Assembly (NCBI GenBank): GCA_027924585.1
Contig: BSBM01000994.1
Location: forward strand, 10,237,001-10,301,000
Direction of reading: 5' to 3'
From: Larix kaempferi
Taxonomy: Eukaryota > Streptophyta > Pinopsida > Pinales > Pinaceae
DNA: 64,000 bases
Part shown: positions 34,862 to 46,700 of the stretch, one piece after another
Layout of the letters: the number at the start of each line of letters is the position of its first letter
Position numbering within the stretch: the first letter of the stretch is position 1
Made by a program: the position numbers and the translations under genes
Notes under the pieces: generated by a model
Told to the model about the DNA's origin: nothing
Seen by the model: the letters and a program-made list of their open reading frames with translations, nothing else
Database searches by the model: none

Positions 34862-35760
34862 GATTACATGGGTTGTTGAAAAGTATAACGCTAGACAGAT
34901 ATACCAAGTTTATGGGGCATTTATGGAGAACCCTATGGAAGAAACTTGAAATGAAGTTTAGGTCAGCATATCATCCGCAGACAGATGGACAGACTGAGGT
35001 GGTGAATAGAAGTTTGGGAAATATTCTGAGATGTTTGATGGCTGGTAGACCCAAGCAATGGGAGAATGTGTTGGCGCAAACAGAGTTCGCATATAAAAAT
35101 TTTGTGAATCGGTCGATAGGTAGGATCCCATTCCATATTGTTCAAGGACTAAGCCCACATGGAGTGGTGGATTTGGTCAAGATGTCGACACAAATCAGGA
35201 AAAGCGCAGATGCAGAATCATTCACAGAGCATATGAAGGAAGTGTATGAGGATGTGCGAAAGCACATTGAAAAGAGCAATGCGACATACAAGTTGAGAGC
35301 TGACAGAAAGAAGAGGTTACAGTCATTTAACAAAGGATACTTAGTCTATGCATACTTGCGGAAGGAGAGATTTCCGACAGAAACATATAACAAGCTGAAG
35401 ATGGAGAAGATTGGACCGTGTAAGATCGTGAACAAGATTTTGGACAACGCTTATGTGTTGGAGTTTCCGAAAGACTTGAGCATTTTACTAATGTTCAGTG
35501 TCTCATATCTGTACAGGTATGAGGAATTTTCAATCAGTAGTAGTGAAGAAGTGTCGAACATTGACTGGACAATGCAGATTCCAGGTCGACACAACAAGGA
35601 GGAAATTGTCGAAGTGTTAGAGGAACATGAAGTCGGATGCACGCGAAGTTCGCGAAAGAAAGAATATTTGGTCTGATGGAGAGATGATGAGTTGTAGGAG
35701 GCAGCATGGATTTTTGAAGAGGAATTCAGGAGACTGAAAGAGCAGTCGATCTCTTTTTAA
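34862..35760 (+). pseudogene. E2 integrase C-terminal part and chromodomain remnant
   Basis: Resumes E2's integrase after E3. An Asp lies in ITLDRYTKF, where SDRD would be expected. SAYHPQTDGQTEVVNRSLG supplies the catalytic Glu, then AQTEFAYKNF, a basic C-terminal domain, KLKMEKIGPCKI and a degraded chromodomain (KKEYLV, stop TGA near 35674, WRDDEL, stop, AAWIFEEEF). It is closely similar to E1's integrase. It is open from 34873 to 35676. Confidence 0.9.
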
Positions 35761-35771
35761 CCTGGGGAGTC

Positions 35772-36574
35772 TGATGTACGAGCATCGGGGCCTAGGAGAA
35801 ACCATCGAAGTTGATCGACAGGAAGGTCTATAGAGGTAAGAGGTCGAAATCCGACAAGTCAAAGGTCGACAGATGGAAGGATTGTAGTGAAAGAGGTCGG
35901 GTGTTGATAGGTTGTCGAACAATGACACCAACAAAAGAGGTAGAGAGCCAAGCATGGAGCAAGGGGTGGACTGGCAGCCGTGGAAGCTAATTGAAGGTGA
36001 TGAAGTGAAGTATGGTTGAGGCGTGGGATGACAACTATCACATAGCCAGAAGTGCAGAAGTCAAAGACGAGTACTTGACAACCATTTGGGGTTGTTGAGG
36101 AAGTTATGATTAGTTATGCAGGTGGTTAGGATTAGGAGAGTTGTTACCATGGGCAGAGGTTGTGTAGCACTGCCAGAGGGCACTAACAACTGCATGTCTA
36201 CAGGATCTGGAGGATTCGGTAGATAGAGGAAGAGTGTCTCATGGACGGAGTAGAACTCGGGAAGAGCAACAACATGGTAGAAGTGCAGTGCGAAAGCACA
36301 ATGAGAGGGATCTGATCCATAGCTCATTGTTTCCAGTAGAGAACCAGGAGAGGGAGAAGATCACACATAGAGAGAACACACCATTTACTTCTGTACATTG
36401 TGTAAGGCTAAGGTCGACTAGTTTAGTTGTTTACATTTCATATTGTAACACTGTAATTGATTGAAGTAATACAAGCCAGCTTCTGGAATCTAGTTCATAC
36501 CAAGTCTGTGTGAGCGTTGTGTGTGTTGTGTGTATTGTTAAGCAAGCAGGTCCAACCGACCCACCCTTGCGTCA
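35772..36574 (+). repeat. 3' LTR of E2 (803 bp)
   Basis: Begins TGATGTACGAGCATCGGGG after the purine run GGGGAGTC and ends CTTGCGTCA. It is uninterrupted, so it defines the ancestral sequence at N1's insertion site in the left LTR. Confidence 0.92.
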
Positions 36575-36859
36575 TAAAGTTTACCTTGAATGGGTTGTAT
36601 GCTTAGTTGTTTAATTTTCTTATGATTTATAATATGCAAGCTTCCTACCATTTAAGTTGAGTTATATATATTTATTATATTTTTTTTCATGAAAGCATGA
36701 AGATGTTTGACAATGAATTCTATTTGGCATAAATTTGTGTGTTTTTGTCTATCTTTGGTACCTAGTTTCCACATTTTTTGCAACGAATAACCAAATTTCA
36801 TTGTTGAAAAACTCCAACTGTTCTTTCTGGAACTGATAAGCCCAAAATTTCACCAAAAT
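36575..36859. other. non-coding flank right of E2
   Basis: Starts with TAAAG, the partner of CAAAG at 14550-14554. No coding or repeat signal recognised. Confidence 0.5.
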
Positions 36860-37780
36860 ATCACAAGAATGTATGCAGAGCCCATCTTCTCTTTCTGCAT
36901 GCCCCATTTCAAGTGTTAGATTGACAAGGAAATCTACAAGCTCAAGTGTCTCATCAAGTGTACTAGATCTATCTGCCGCGTGCCACTACCCTTTCTCAAC
37001 AAGATTCTTCAATGTAATTCTCTTTTATTCCCGTCCAATATGATACCCTTCTAAATCTTCATGGCCATCTAACTCGTCCATTCTACGTGTAATTCTCTTA
37101 TATTCCCTTTCATCATCACCTAACTTTGAGTTCAACTAAGGATTCAATCTCATTCCGTCCTTTAACTCATACATTCCAATTCGGAAATCCTTGCAGATTT
37201 TTAAAAGCATGCATGTATTGATATTACCTGATCGAAGTAGTATGGCCCTCACAAATTGAAATGCTAATCTCTTTGAATTTGAATTGTCAACAACTCTTCT
37301 TCTTTTTAACCCATCCAAATTACTGAGAAATGCGCCAAGAAAGTGCCATGAGACTCCACAATATCTAGCATCATCCAAAAAATACAAGGCATCAAAGCAA
37401 TGCATAACATAAGTAAGTGGTTCAAGTGGTGCAACAGTTGGAAAAGCATCTCTTATTATATGCAAAAGTGTCTTGAAGTTCCTTCCTTCTCCATTTTTTA
37501 TATATTGCTTCAGATTACAAACTAAAAAGAGAGGCCACGTTTGCGACAAATATGAAAATGGATGTAAAATCAGGGATTTCTTTGTTGCCATGCCTTTCAA
37601 TCGCCTGGAAGTTTTTCTAGGAGACATATAAATGAATAATAGATTTAAAGGGACAGAGCAATATCTTTTTTCTTCCGTAGAGCACGATAGATCATAATTT
37701 CTGAACTTTTTCTTTGACAAAGTTTTTGCAAACCATAATTTCTTTCTTTTGCAGAGTATCAAAGTAGAATTTATATTCAT
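36860..37780 (-). pseudogene. host gene copy B, unrecognised family
   Basis: An open minus-strand frame of 214 codons runs from ATG 37780 to a TAG at 37136. Beyond it the same frame stays protein-like to about 36870 with two more stops. Notable stretches are SQTWPLFLVCNLKQYIK, EPLTYVMHCFDALYF, YCGVSWHFLGAFLSNLDG and ELVDFLVNLTLEMG, with basic patches (SPRKTSRRLK, GLKRRRVVD). It is not a retroelement protein that I know. Copy A (6799-13040) and 13578-13835 are relatives, so this is a small tandem family. It looks alpha-helical and soluble with no membrane segment. The N-terminal ~60 codons are poorly supported by copy A, so the true start may differ. Stops suggest a pseudogene or exons I have not resolved. 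Confidence 0.6.
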
Positions 37781-37839
37781 GATATATGTTGATAGTTCTT
37801 TCCATTTATATAATATTGATTTAACCTTGATTTAACCAA

Positions 37840-38118
37840 GCTTGTGTTCCTTTTTTTTATTTAATTTTTTTTTGCATTTCTCTTTTTTATTTTTATTTAT
37901 TTAATTTTTTTATGATGTATATAAGAATTTTATTTATTTTTCATTTTTTAATTTAATGTTTTGGACAATTTCCGCCCAACCCGGTTGTAGACTAACCGCG
38001 AGGCTTGTGTTCTTATTTTTATTTTTATTTATTTAAATTTTTATGGTTTACTGAATTTTTTTTTTCATTTTTTAATTTAATGTTTTTGACACTTTCCACC
38101 CAACTTGGTTGTAGAAAT
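37840..38118. repeat. T-rich tandem duplication
   Basis: Unit 1 (37840-38002) and unit 2 (38003-38118) both begin GCTTGTGTTC and both contain TTTAATTTAATGTTTT and a CCCAAC(C/T)(C/T)GGTTGTAGA block. T-runs dominate the rest. The following 38140-38215 resembles the ends of R1 and R2. Confidence 0.75.
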
Positions 38119-38215
38119 GAGCCTATCGACACAATTAATTATATTTTTATCTATTTTATTTAAAAATAGTAAAACAAATTAATATAACTTCATCTTACAC
38201 TAAAAACCTTTGTAT

Positions 38216-40128
38216 TCAATGGTAACATGACCACTCATAACCATTACCAGTAAGTTCTCTAGCTATGTTGAGTTAATTCTTGTTTCGTGATTAACATTGC
38301 AATATTTCTATGCAACGTAGTGGTGGTTCTTATTCCAATTACTTTATGATGATGGTTGGTCATGGAATACATTCTCATGTTACTTACATTTTTTTTAATC
38401 TATTTATTATTTTCCCACACTTGCATTGCCCCACCCCTAAGGTAAATAACACACCTTTGGTTCTCTAAGTGGAGTACCTTGCATTTTACATTAATATCTT
38501 AACACTTAACTATAAATCAAAGAAAATACCTTGCTTGTACCTAAGGGCCGCACTATCACTTTGTTGTAAACATTATTGGTTGTAGGTATTACTATGCAAT
38601 GCCTGCTAGACTCATATTGTAAAGAGTCATCGGGTATGGCTAATAGTTAAAACAAAGTATCATAAGTTAGCATTGCTGTGGCATTTAATGTTGAATTGAC
38701 GTATCATTTATGACCTAGGGGATCCTATATCTTTTCAACTTGTGTTGTAATGAAACCACCTGCCACCATGGATTCTTTGGTGGAGGTTTTTTCTAAACCC
38801 ATCATTTTCTTATGTTGACTCACATGGTTCTAAGTCCATGTAATTGGTCCACCAGTGTGGGTATAGACAAGGTGCATGGAGGGGAGGGTACCTATGGTGG
38901 ATGTGGGATTGACCCGTATTTATGAATAGGAGGATTTACTATCAATTTTAATGTTATCATTAACCACCCAATGACAACCCCATAAATAATATTGTGTTAG
39001 GAGTAAAGGTTGATATTAGTCACAGATTTGACTGAGGCTTTCAGTTACATTATTGTGTTTTTGAGTTCATACTTTTGGCATTTGGTACCAATGCCAAGAA
39101 CCTTCCATGGTTATGGTTCATACCTATTTTGATTTGGCCTATACATCCATGGAAGAGTTGGATTTACTGTAGATTTGGTTAATTGTAAATAGCAGTCTTC
39201 CTTTGAGATGGATCTTGACACACTTTCCGTAGTTAGTTTGGAACCTACCTCACTCCATAGGTAAATTGATTGGTTTGTGTGCTCTGTACTCATACTCTAA
39301 AATGTTTTGTTGAATACTTAGGGTTTACTTATGGTTTATGTAATTGTTTAAAGTTTTGTTTATATCAATCTAATGATGGGTCCCTACTTTTCCTACAAGG
39401 GAATCCATCATTTCTCTTGCAACAATGGTGCCACCATGTTACCGACTAAGCTCATGCATACATGTATAAATATTGGATTTTCTTTACTTATAAGCAATTG
39501 TATATTTAAGTATGTGGTTTGGGTATTTAACATGGTCTTTTTAACTTGCATTTTATTTATATCTTTGCAAGTGGAGATGTTTATTTTTTAGGGTCTTGGA
39601 AATCCTGCCCAAACTTGACCACAGCCGCCTCTGCAAATGCATTTAGTTGATTATTACATTCACTATCTTATTGAATACTTGTTTTCTTACCAAATGTTTT
39701 CAATGAATCATATCTCTTATTCTTTGGGTGTATTTCAATGTTAGCGTGCTCGACATAGGATCCAATGGCATGGCAGTCCTAGCCTAGGTACATGGGTTCT
39801 ATTTACAAGCTTCTTGGTCAGGTATTTTTCTCTGCTAGTTTAAAAGTTTCCTTTATTTTTTCCATGGATTGGACCATACAATTATTTATATTGTGGTAAC
39901 ATCTTAGATCATGAACACTCTATAACAAGAGAATTATCCTGCATAATGATATTGTTTCGAACCCAACTCGATTGGTTCTCACTGGATTCACTTATTTTTG
40001 TTATTCTAATGATTATAATTATCAGCTTGATGGGCTCATGGTTATGTTGAACATTATTTATGTGTTTAGTTAAATCATTTCTCCATACACTATGATGGTT
40101 ATTACACTATTTTTTAGTTTCTGAACAC
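38216..40128. other. no gene recognised
   Basis: AT-rich sequence with only short chance frames on both strands (for example 39373-39591 and 39111-39293). The last few hundred bases may include the 3' LTR of C2, because a purine-tract-like G6 (minus strand, 40130-40136) is followed by TGTTCAGAAAC; no partner LTR was found. Confidence 0.4.
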
Positions 40129-40139
40129 GCCCCCCATAC

Positions 40140-40880
40140 TTGCAGTTTCTTAAATCCCAAGCATACCTCAATGTTTCAAGAACTTTTCTTTTGATAGAGG
40201 ATTCATAAATATATCATCAATTTGATCATATGTCCTACAATAAACAGGTGTGACAACATTGTCTTTTACCAATTGTCTCAAGTAGTGAACATAAAGTCCA
40301 ACATGCTTCTTTTTTTTGTGAGCAACATGATTATCAACAATGTCTATATTGTATTCGAATTGTCACAATGGTTAATAGTTGAGGCATGAACATGAAAACC
40401 AATATATTTTTAAGATATGATAGATCCATACTGCCTCTGTACCTGCATTGTCAGCTCCACAATGTTCTTATTTTATAGTCAAAAGGGAGAATACCTTCCT
40501 TTTATTACATGACTAGACCAAGGGTCTAGAACTAAGTCAAAACAAATCACCGAAATTGAACTTTTGATCAGCAATGTCAACTACCTAGTTGGAATTAGTA
40601 AACCTAGCCAATGGTTTTGAAGTATGACGATATTTAATACCATATTGATAAGTTCCCTTAATATAGTGACAATTCTCTTTTCCTCTTTCTAGTGGCTTTC
40701 TCAAGGATCTTACAAGAAATGAGAATCCACACCTAAAGAAAATGAGAGATCATATTGATTGTGAGTTAAATAAATCAAGCTATCGACCAATTTTCGATAA
40801 ATAGTGGCGTCAACTCAAGGAGAGTCAACACCATTAGAGAATTAAATGTCTAACTGATCAGTGTAGCACGCGACGTATAA
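40140..40880 (-). pseudogene. C2 RNase H remnant
   Basis: The clearest part is the C-terminal block at about 40330-40150 on the minus strand (KKHVGLYVHYLRQLV, then VVTPVYCRTYDQIDDIF), the copia RNase H tail. The rest, up to RT, is heavily degraded. Confidence 0.75.
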
Positions 40881-40888
40881 TCATCCAT

Positions 40889-41640
40889 TCAGTGTAATTT
40901 CAAAATATCCAACTCATGTTTTTGTTGGGAAACAAAGATACCATCATGCAATTTCAAAACTTGAATGTCGAAAAAGAAATGCAATAGAACAAGATCAATC
41001 ATTTCAAAGGTATCACCGAGTTGTTTATTCAAGCCAAAAATCATATTGACTTTGTTTCCTTTTATCACTATATCATCAACATGCAATGCCATAGTCAAAA
41101 TATCACCATGAACATGTAATACATAAACACCATGGTTATATTCACAATGCTTGAGGCCATGATTGATAAAGAAACAATCAATCTTCTCATGCCAAGCATG
41201 GGGTGCTTGTTTCAAATCATATAATGAATTTTTCAGTTGAAAAAAAATATTAGAATCTATCACAAAACTAGGATGTTATTCCATATATATTTCTTGAGAT
41301 AAGTCTCCATGAATAAAGAAACTTTTAACATCCATTTGATGAAGTTCCCATCCAAAATGAGCATCAAGGGAAAGAATCAATATAAGTAAGTTCATCTTTA
41401 CAATAGGGTAAAAGGTTTCGGTGTAGTCAATTCCTACTTCCAGAGAGAAACCCTTCGGTACCAATTGATTGCTATGGCATTCAAAAACACCATTGTAAGT
41501 AAATTTGGTTTTGAATGCCCATCAACGCTTCACAACATTCTTTTCTTGCGGCTAAGAAACTAGCTCCCAAGTGTGATTCTTTTTCAAAGAATAAATTTCA
41601 ACATCCATAGAATTTCCCCCTTCAATCACTTCCTGAGCAT
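40889..41640 (-). pseudogene. C2 reverse transcriptase
   Basis: Minus-strand motifs in order are GIDYTETFYPIVKM, LHQMDVKSFFIHGDLSQEIYM, NSLYDLKQAPHAWHEKID and the catalytic box LHVDDIVIKG (YVDD with His for Tyr). The frame is broken at about 41264-41275. Confidence 0.87.
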
Positions 41641-41899
41641 CAACATAAGTGATAGGATCACAAGTTTCAAGAACGCATTCCATTAGTGAAACACTACCAT
41701 GTTGATTCTAACTGCAAGTCTATTGAACAATAATAGCATTTCCAACATCAGGTCTAGCAGACTAAATTATTTTAGCAACCAACAATGGTAGAAAAATTGG
41801 TTTTGATTGAAGTCACATATTTTTTGTTGAATGAGTAGGTGTGTCAATTCTCTCAATCAAGGTAGACTAGATACCAATCAACACATGAGTAAAAGTTGA

Positions 41900-42900
41900 C
41901 TTTCTGGTTGAAACTTCAAAGGTTACATACAATCTAAATTCTTCATAAATATCAAAAGGATCACTATGCAATAGGCTATAGAATTTCAATAAATTAGTAT
42001 CTAAAATCTTCTAATCAAATATCACAATTATTCACAAAATGATATGTTGTTTGATTGAGTCAAATAGTTGATAAGATTTGTATTCATTAGAATAGCCCAT
42101 CATGATGCATACATGACTCTCTGCATCCAATTTCATCCTATAGCTATCACTAATATGCACCCAAGCAACACATCAAAAGTTTTTGAGGAGACTGACATAG
42201 GCTTTTATTCCTCATCACTTCTTGATTGGAAACATGTCGTAGAAAAATCTACTCGGAACAAGGTTCAAGTTGTAGCTTTAGCAATAAACAATTTCTAACA
42301 AACTTTAAGAATCTCTTTGGTATGCAGTAGGAACTGATCCATTTCTACCAAAGTCGTATTCTTCCTATCTATTATTCTATTCTACTGAGGACTATGGGGG
42401 AAAAATATTTTCCAAGAAATACCATTTTGAAAGAGATACTCTTCAAACTATTGACTCACGTTCTCCACCATTATTTCATCCCAACTATTTGATAGGTTGG
42501 TTTCATTACTTCTGAACCAATGCCCGAAATCCCTTGAATCGTTCAAATACATGAATCTTATTTTTCAAGAAATATACCCATGTAAATCTAGAGAAATAAT
42601 CAATGAAAGTTAAAATATACTTCACCCTTGCTAATGAGGATTTGGTCATGCAGTAGATATCACTATGAGCATCCTTCGACTAATCATGTGCTCGACATGC
42701 TTTCTTGGGATCAAAGTGTTCATGATGATGCTTTCTAAGCACACATATTCTACAAAATCCATCTGGCGGAATAGTCTTTGTGAGACTAGTAACCATATTC
42801 TTAGTTACAATCATCTTCAAACTTCAAAAGTTCATATGTCCAAGTTGTTCATGCCAAATTCAATTTCTGCCATTGGTCTGAGCAATGAGTGCGGTCAGAC
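41900..42900 (-). pseudogene. C2 integrase remnant
   Basis: On the minus strand a WHEQLGHMNF pre-integrase region and a CRICVLRKHHHEHFD zinc region lie near 42860-42690. KYILTFIDYFSRFTWVYFLKN of the core follows at about 42620-42555. The DD35E glutamate box reads NRIIDRKN, with Asp for Glu. Many stops. Confidence 0.78.
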
Positions 42901-43257
42901 CAGTTGATTAGAAATCATTTCTGGGAGAGTCGCATAATTTATATAGTTAGTTTTTGGGATCTAAATATATTGAAGCAACAATCACTCCCATAAACCTTAG
43001 ATCCTTTACAATAAAATGTTCTAAAAAAAAAACACTCTTCTTAGTCTGTGTAAGTTGATCAATCTACATCATATTTACACTCAAGATAGGTACACGATAA
43101 GCATTGTATATTTTACCATACCTACATTAAACATCGTCACTTCCAACAACCATGAGAGCATAATCATCAACTACATAAAACTTATCTTCTAGAGCTTCAC
43201 TTAAGGAAGAGAACATAGAAGCATCGTTAGCCATATGATGAGTGCAACAAGAATTGA
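42901..43257 (-). pseudogene. C2 protease remnant
   Basis: Starts near 43255 with CIVNSCCTHHMAND, a degraded copia protease site (the family motif is D-S-G before a C/A-T-x-H-M pattern). Both the Asp and the Gly are changed. Confidence 0.65.
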
Positions 43258-44207
43258 CTATACATTTAGTCTGAGTGGAGTGAGCATGTAATTCTTAGGA
43301 AGTGTTAAGAAAAAAGATGAATTTTCTCTAGGTCCATTGATTAAAGGATCACTCGGCATGCCTTCTTCAATATGGTTGAACTTTTCTTCCAAGCCCTTTT
43401 TCTTCTTCCAACATGTGTTCTCTGCATGTTCCACCTTTCCACAATAGTGACAGGTTTTCTTGTTTTGATGTTTCTTGGTAAATGTCAACTCATCAGTATT
43501 TCCTTTAATAGGTTGGTCAATACACTCTTTTCATTTAATTGGTCAATGATGTTCCTTATAATTTTTCTTGACCTTTTCTTTGAAAAAGAAAGCTTAGTGT
43601 CTACTACAAAGCTTCCCTTCATCAAAAATATTTTGTTGATCCTTCATTATTAAATAAAAAAATGTATCAAAGGTGAAATCCTTACCATACCTTTTGCGTG
43701 GCATCCAATGGAATGAAATGAAGAGAATAATACATCATAAGGTGTCTTTACATTCATTAGCACCAATTCAATTATCTATCCATCCTTCTTCGGAAAACTC
43801 TTTCCACCTTCTCCCAATTTCAACTGCAACTCTTTGAAGCAAGAAAAATAGTCCTCAATCCTTTCAAAGGAATGGGGTTCTAGAGAGACCAACTCTTTCT
43901 CTATTTGGATTATTTACCTTTCATTTGCATTGTCAAACAATGACTTCAGATTAATACAAATGACATGATGACAAATGATATTGATTTTATGGAAGTGAAT
44001 CTTCCTTGAAATGTAGGTCATAATGACCCTGACAACCTCATCCTTCTTTCCGTCGATGAAAAATTTATCCTAGTCATTAGTCGGTTCTAAAATAGCGACC
44101 TTAGTATATTTGCATAGTCCCTTTTTCACCAAAAATATTTCAATATCTAGTGCCCATATTACATAGTTATTCCCATTAAAAATAATAGGTTCTAAATTGG
44201 AATCCAT
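43258..44207 (-). pseudogene. C2 gag with zinc knuckle
   Basis: The minus-strand ATG at 44207 opens a UBN2-type gag (NGNNYVIWALDIEIFLVKKG). The region with EKELVSLEPHSFERIEDYFS follows at about 43915-43850. The knuckle CHYCGKVEHAENTC lies at 43450-43411, inside an open frame 43488-43258. Several in-frame stops occur in between. Confidence 0.8.
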
Positions 44208-44211
44208 CCTT

Positions 44212-44772
44212 CTAAAATCAAATAGATCCGATCCAAGTTTAAAGAAAAAATATCACTCGATAAATCTTTATCCCAAAGTTAATCTACCCTAGATACGACC
44301 TAATATGATTCAAAGACAACAAGCTAGATTAAAACCAATAGCTATATTGTAGGAGAGACTCGAGAAAATAATAGAAGGGATAAGTATTCCAAGAAGGGAG
44401 GTGTTGTCTAAAGTCACCATTTAAAACAATTAAGAATGTCACATTATAATAAGAACATCACAATGCATTATCTCATAATAGATCATAATAATAATTTGAT
44501 ATCAATAGAACCCATAGGTTAATTCTTTTATAGTATCTAGATCTAACAAACTCCCTTAAAATGAGGATGATATGGTTCGCAAATAAGGGTGGTAAGTTCT
44601 AACTAATTCTAGGAAATCCACAATCTCCCCTATATTAGTCAATTGCTTTAGTCAAGTCAACCACTACCTCATCAACCATTTATTCGACTAATTAGTCGAC
44701 CACTCAGTCGAGCCTCCAGTTTACTCCTTTGTTATTCGACTGTTTTCTTTCAACTAACCGTCTCCAGAAGAT
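44212..44772. other. between C2 and C3, possible C2 LTR
   Basis: No coding signal. Several GTCGA/TCGAC-rich short repeats near 44640-44720. Position fits a 5' LTR of C2, but I found no primer site and no matching copy on the left. Confidence 0.3.
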
Positions 44773-45458
44773 CTAGAGGTGTGATGCACCTAGATAGCCT
44801 TTGGTTCCAACAAGTTTACTCCATGTTTCTTCCAGTGTTAGATATTTTATACAATTGGTGGGAGTGTGGTTGACTATGTAACTGGCAAAATTAATGGCTT
44901 TAGCCAAATATTGAAGACTTAATCCCCTATCTCGCAATATACAATTAGCCATTTCTTTTAAGGTTGAATTATTTCTCTTAGAAACAGCATTTTGTTGTGG
45001 TGTGTATGGAACTATATGTTGCATTTGAATTCCCCATGCAATGTAGTAAATAGTAATTTTTTTGTTTACAAATTCACCTCCATCATCTACTCTTAATTTT
45101 TCTATTTGATGTCTAGATTGTTTCAGTATAATGGCCTTGTAGGCAAAAATCTTATAAAAAACTTCACTCTTAATTTTTAAGAAGTAAACTCAAGTGATTC
45201 TACAAAATTCATCAATGAATGTTGAGAAATACTTGAATCCAAAGAAAGAATCAGAAGGAAGTGGACCAAACAAATCACTATGAACAAGTTGCAAGAGCAC
45301 CGAGGTGTGTCAAGATGCACGTTTTTCAAAATTGTCCCGATGATTTTTTTTAGAACACACCTGAGACAAACACCATATCTATAAGATATGATATGAAGAC
45401 TAGATACTATTTTTTGATTACATAATTGTTTAAATGAGCAATAGTTAAAATGACCAAA
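44773..45458 (-). pseudogene. C3 integrase core (catalytic Glu lost)
   Basis: CLRCVLKKNHRDNF (zinc region), LVHSDLFGPLP (first Asp), YFSTFIDEF and VDDGGEFVNKK (second Asp) are visible. The glutamate box reads NAVSKRNN, with Lys where the family has Glu. The open stretch 45024-44773 ends at the fragment edge. Confidence 0.82.
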
Positions 45459-46010
45459 TCACTCATCCAATTTTTTTCTCAAGTCACTGCTATGAGAAAT
45501 AAAAGCCAAGGGAAAAGATGATGAACCAAAGTTGTTGAATATGTACATCATGGTAATATCATCAACCATTCCAATAGCTAAGAAATTCTTAGTATCTTTG
45601 AAATCATTGGTTATAACATGGCGAGGTGTAAACTCTACAATCTTACCTTCAACAGAATGAGTGATTTGATCAACTAACAACAAATTGAAGGAAATCCTTG
45701 GGTCACATAATAAATAATTGAACTCACCATCATCTACTTGAATTGATCCATATCCTACAACATTAAGAGTTATATCATCACTAAAAAATATTTGTTTGCT
45801 TTTACATTCATTTAGAGTAAAACATATGGGTTTATCATTAGCCATATGATAAGATGCTCCATAATCAATACTGCCATTAGAATAGGAGGAAGAAGATGTA
45901 TTGAAGGAAAAACTAGAAGCAAAAAGTACATGTCCATGAGTTGTAGAGTCATAATATGAATCAATGTTGATGTTTTGCTTCTTCATTGTTGCTTCCAAGA
46001 TTTCCATCAT
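45459..46010 (-). pseudogene. C3 protease region
   Basis: An open frame of 183 codons on the minus strand. The active site reads SIDYGASYHMAND (Tyr in place of Ser in the D-S-G motif). The frame continues into the conserved LLCDPRISFNLLLVDQ and the pre-integrase linker with DLRKKLDE. The first ~30 codons belong to the region after the gag zinc knuckle (MMEILEATMKKQN). Confidence 0.82.
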
Positions 46011-46680
46011 CTTGAAACATTTACATTTTGCATAACCATATTTCCCAAAAACATTCCAGTGGTGCTCAATCTTCTTGTTTTTTTATTTTTTTTCGTTCTC
46101 ACCATTGGAAGGATGAGTTGTATGAGAGGGTTTGGGACCTTTGTTTTTCTTATTATTGCAAGCAATTTTGTCTTCGAATGATTTGAATTATATTCCTTTT
46201 GTTGCATCATTGGGGATTTTCTAGATGTATCATCATTACTAATTACTTCAAGATGTATGATCTTATATTGCTCTCCAATCGAGGAATCACAAAAAGAGTC
46301 AAAAGTGGATCTTTTATAGTGATTTCTAGATATTCTTTCATGGAGTAAAATATAGATACAAAAATCAAGTAGGTGGAACCAAGCTTGCAAATAATAGCAT
46401 AAATACATTGATTTTATGGCTTAGCTATTTTTCATTCTTCAAGAAATGTTCTAAGTGTTGGATTTAGATAGATAGTCTTGAATGCAATAAAATTAACTTG
46501 GATTTAAAGAAACCAAATCATTTTCAAGATGGTGACCTCTAATCTCATTGTGTTTACCAAAACATTGTTTCCAATTTTTCCCAATCCTTATATGGTTCGT
46601 CAATTCCTTTAAGTTTGAATCCAAGCTCATTATAAATTAACATCTTGATTAGTCCATGGACTTCAACACATTTATTGACC
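46011..46680 (-). pseudogene. C3 gag remnant
   Basis: FGKHNEIRGHHLENDLVSLNPS and IQDYLSK lie at about 46560-46460 on the minus strand. STFDSFCDSSIGEQYKIIHLEVIS follows at about 46320-46245. A degraded zinc knuckle ends CKCFKMMEILE at about 46030-46000. Stops and frame changes are numerous. Confidence 0.75.
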
Positions 46681-46700
46681 CATTTGTTTTCATATCCTCA

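Larger units (their letters stand above)
14555..36574 (+). mobile_element. E2: old chromovirus carrying two nested insertions
   Basis: A forward-strand Ty3/gypsy element of about 6.4 kb is spread over 22 kb because N1 sits in its left LTR and E3 in its integrase. Its LTRs are 14555-15076 plus 18836-19105 (792 bp after removing N1) and 35772-36574 (803 bp). They start TGATG and end CA, flanked by CAAAG/TAAAG (one mismatch, taken as the target duplication). Coding order is gag, protease, RT, RNase H, integrase and chromodomain. The LTRs differ at about 14% in the stretch compared, so this is the oldest datable element here. Confidence 0.92.
40129..44207 (-). mobile_element. C2: degenerate Ty1/copia body
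   Basis: On the minus strand gag (from ATG 44207), zinc knuckle, protease, integrase, RT and RNase H follow in copia order across about 4.1 kb. Stops and frameshifts are frequent, so it is older than C1. No LTR pair or target duplication could be recognised. The 44212-44772 stretch is where a 5' LTR would lie. Confidence 0.85.
44773..46700 (-). mobile_element. C3: truncated copia fragment (gag-protease-integrase)
   Basis: On the minus strand gag (about 46680-46010), protease and integrase core are readable and then stop abruptly near 44773 before RT. The proteins differ from C2's, so this is another family, not a duplicated part of C2. Confidence 0.8.

Noticed and set aside
1-36574. Integrated plant pararetrovirus
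   Set aside because: There are true LTRs, integrases and chromodomains in gypsy or copia order; no movement protein or virion-type coat region was seen.
38216-40128. Left LTR of C2 with full boundaries
   Set aside because: A purine run is present, but no second copy of the sequence lies on the other side of C2.
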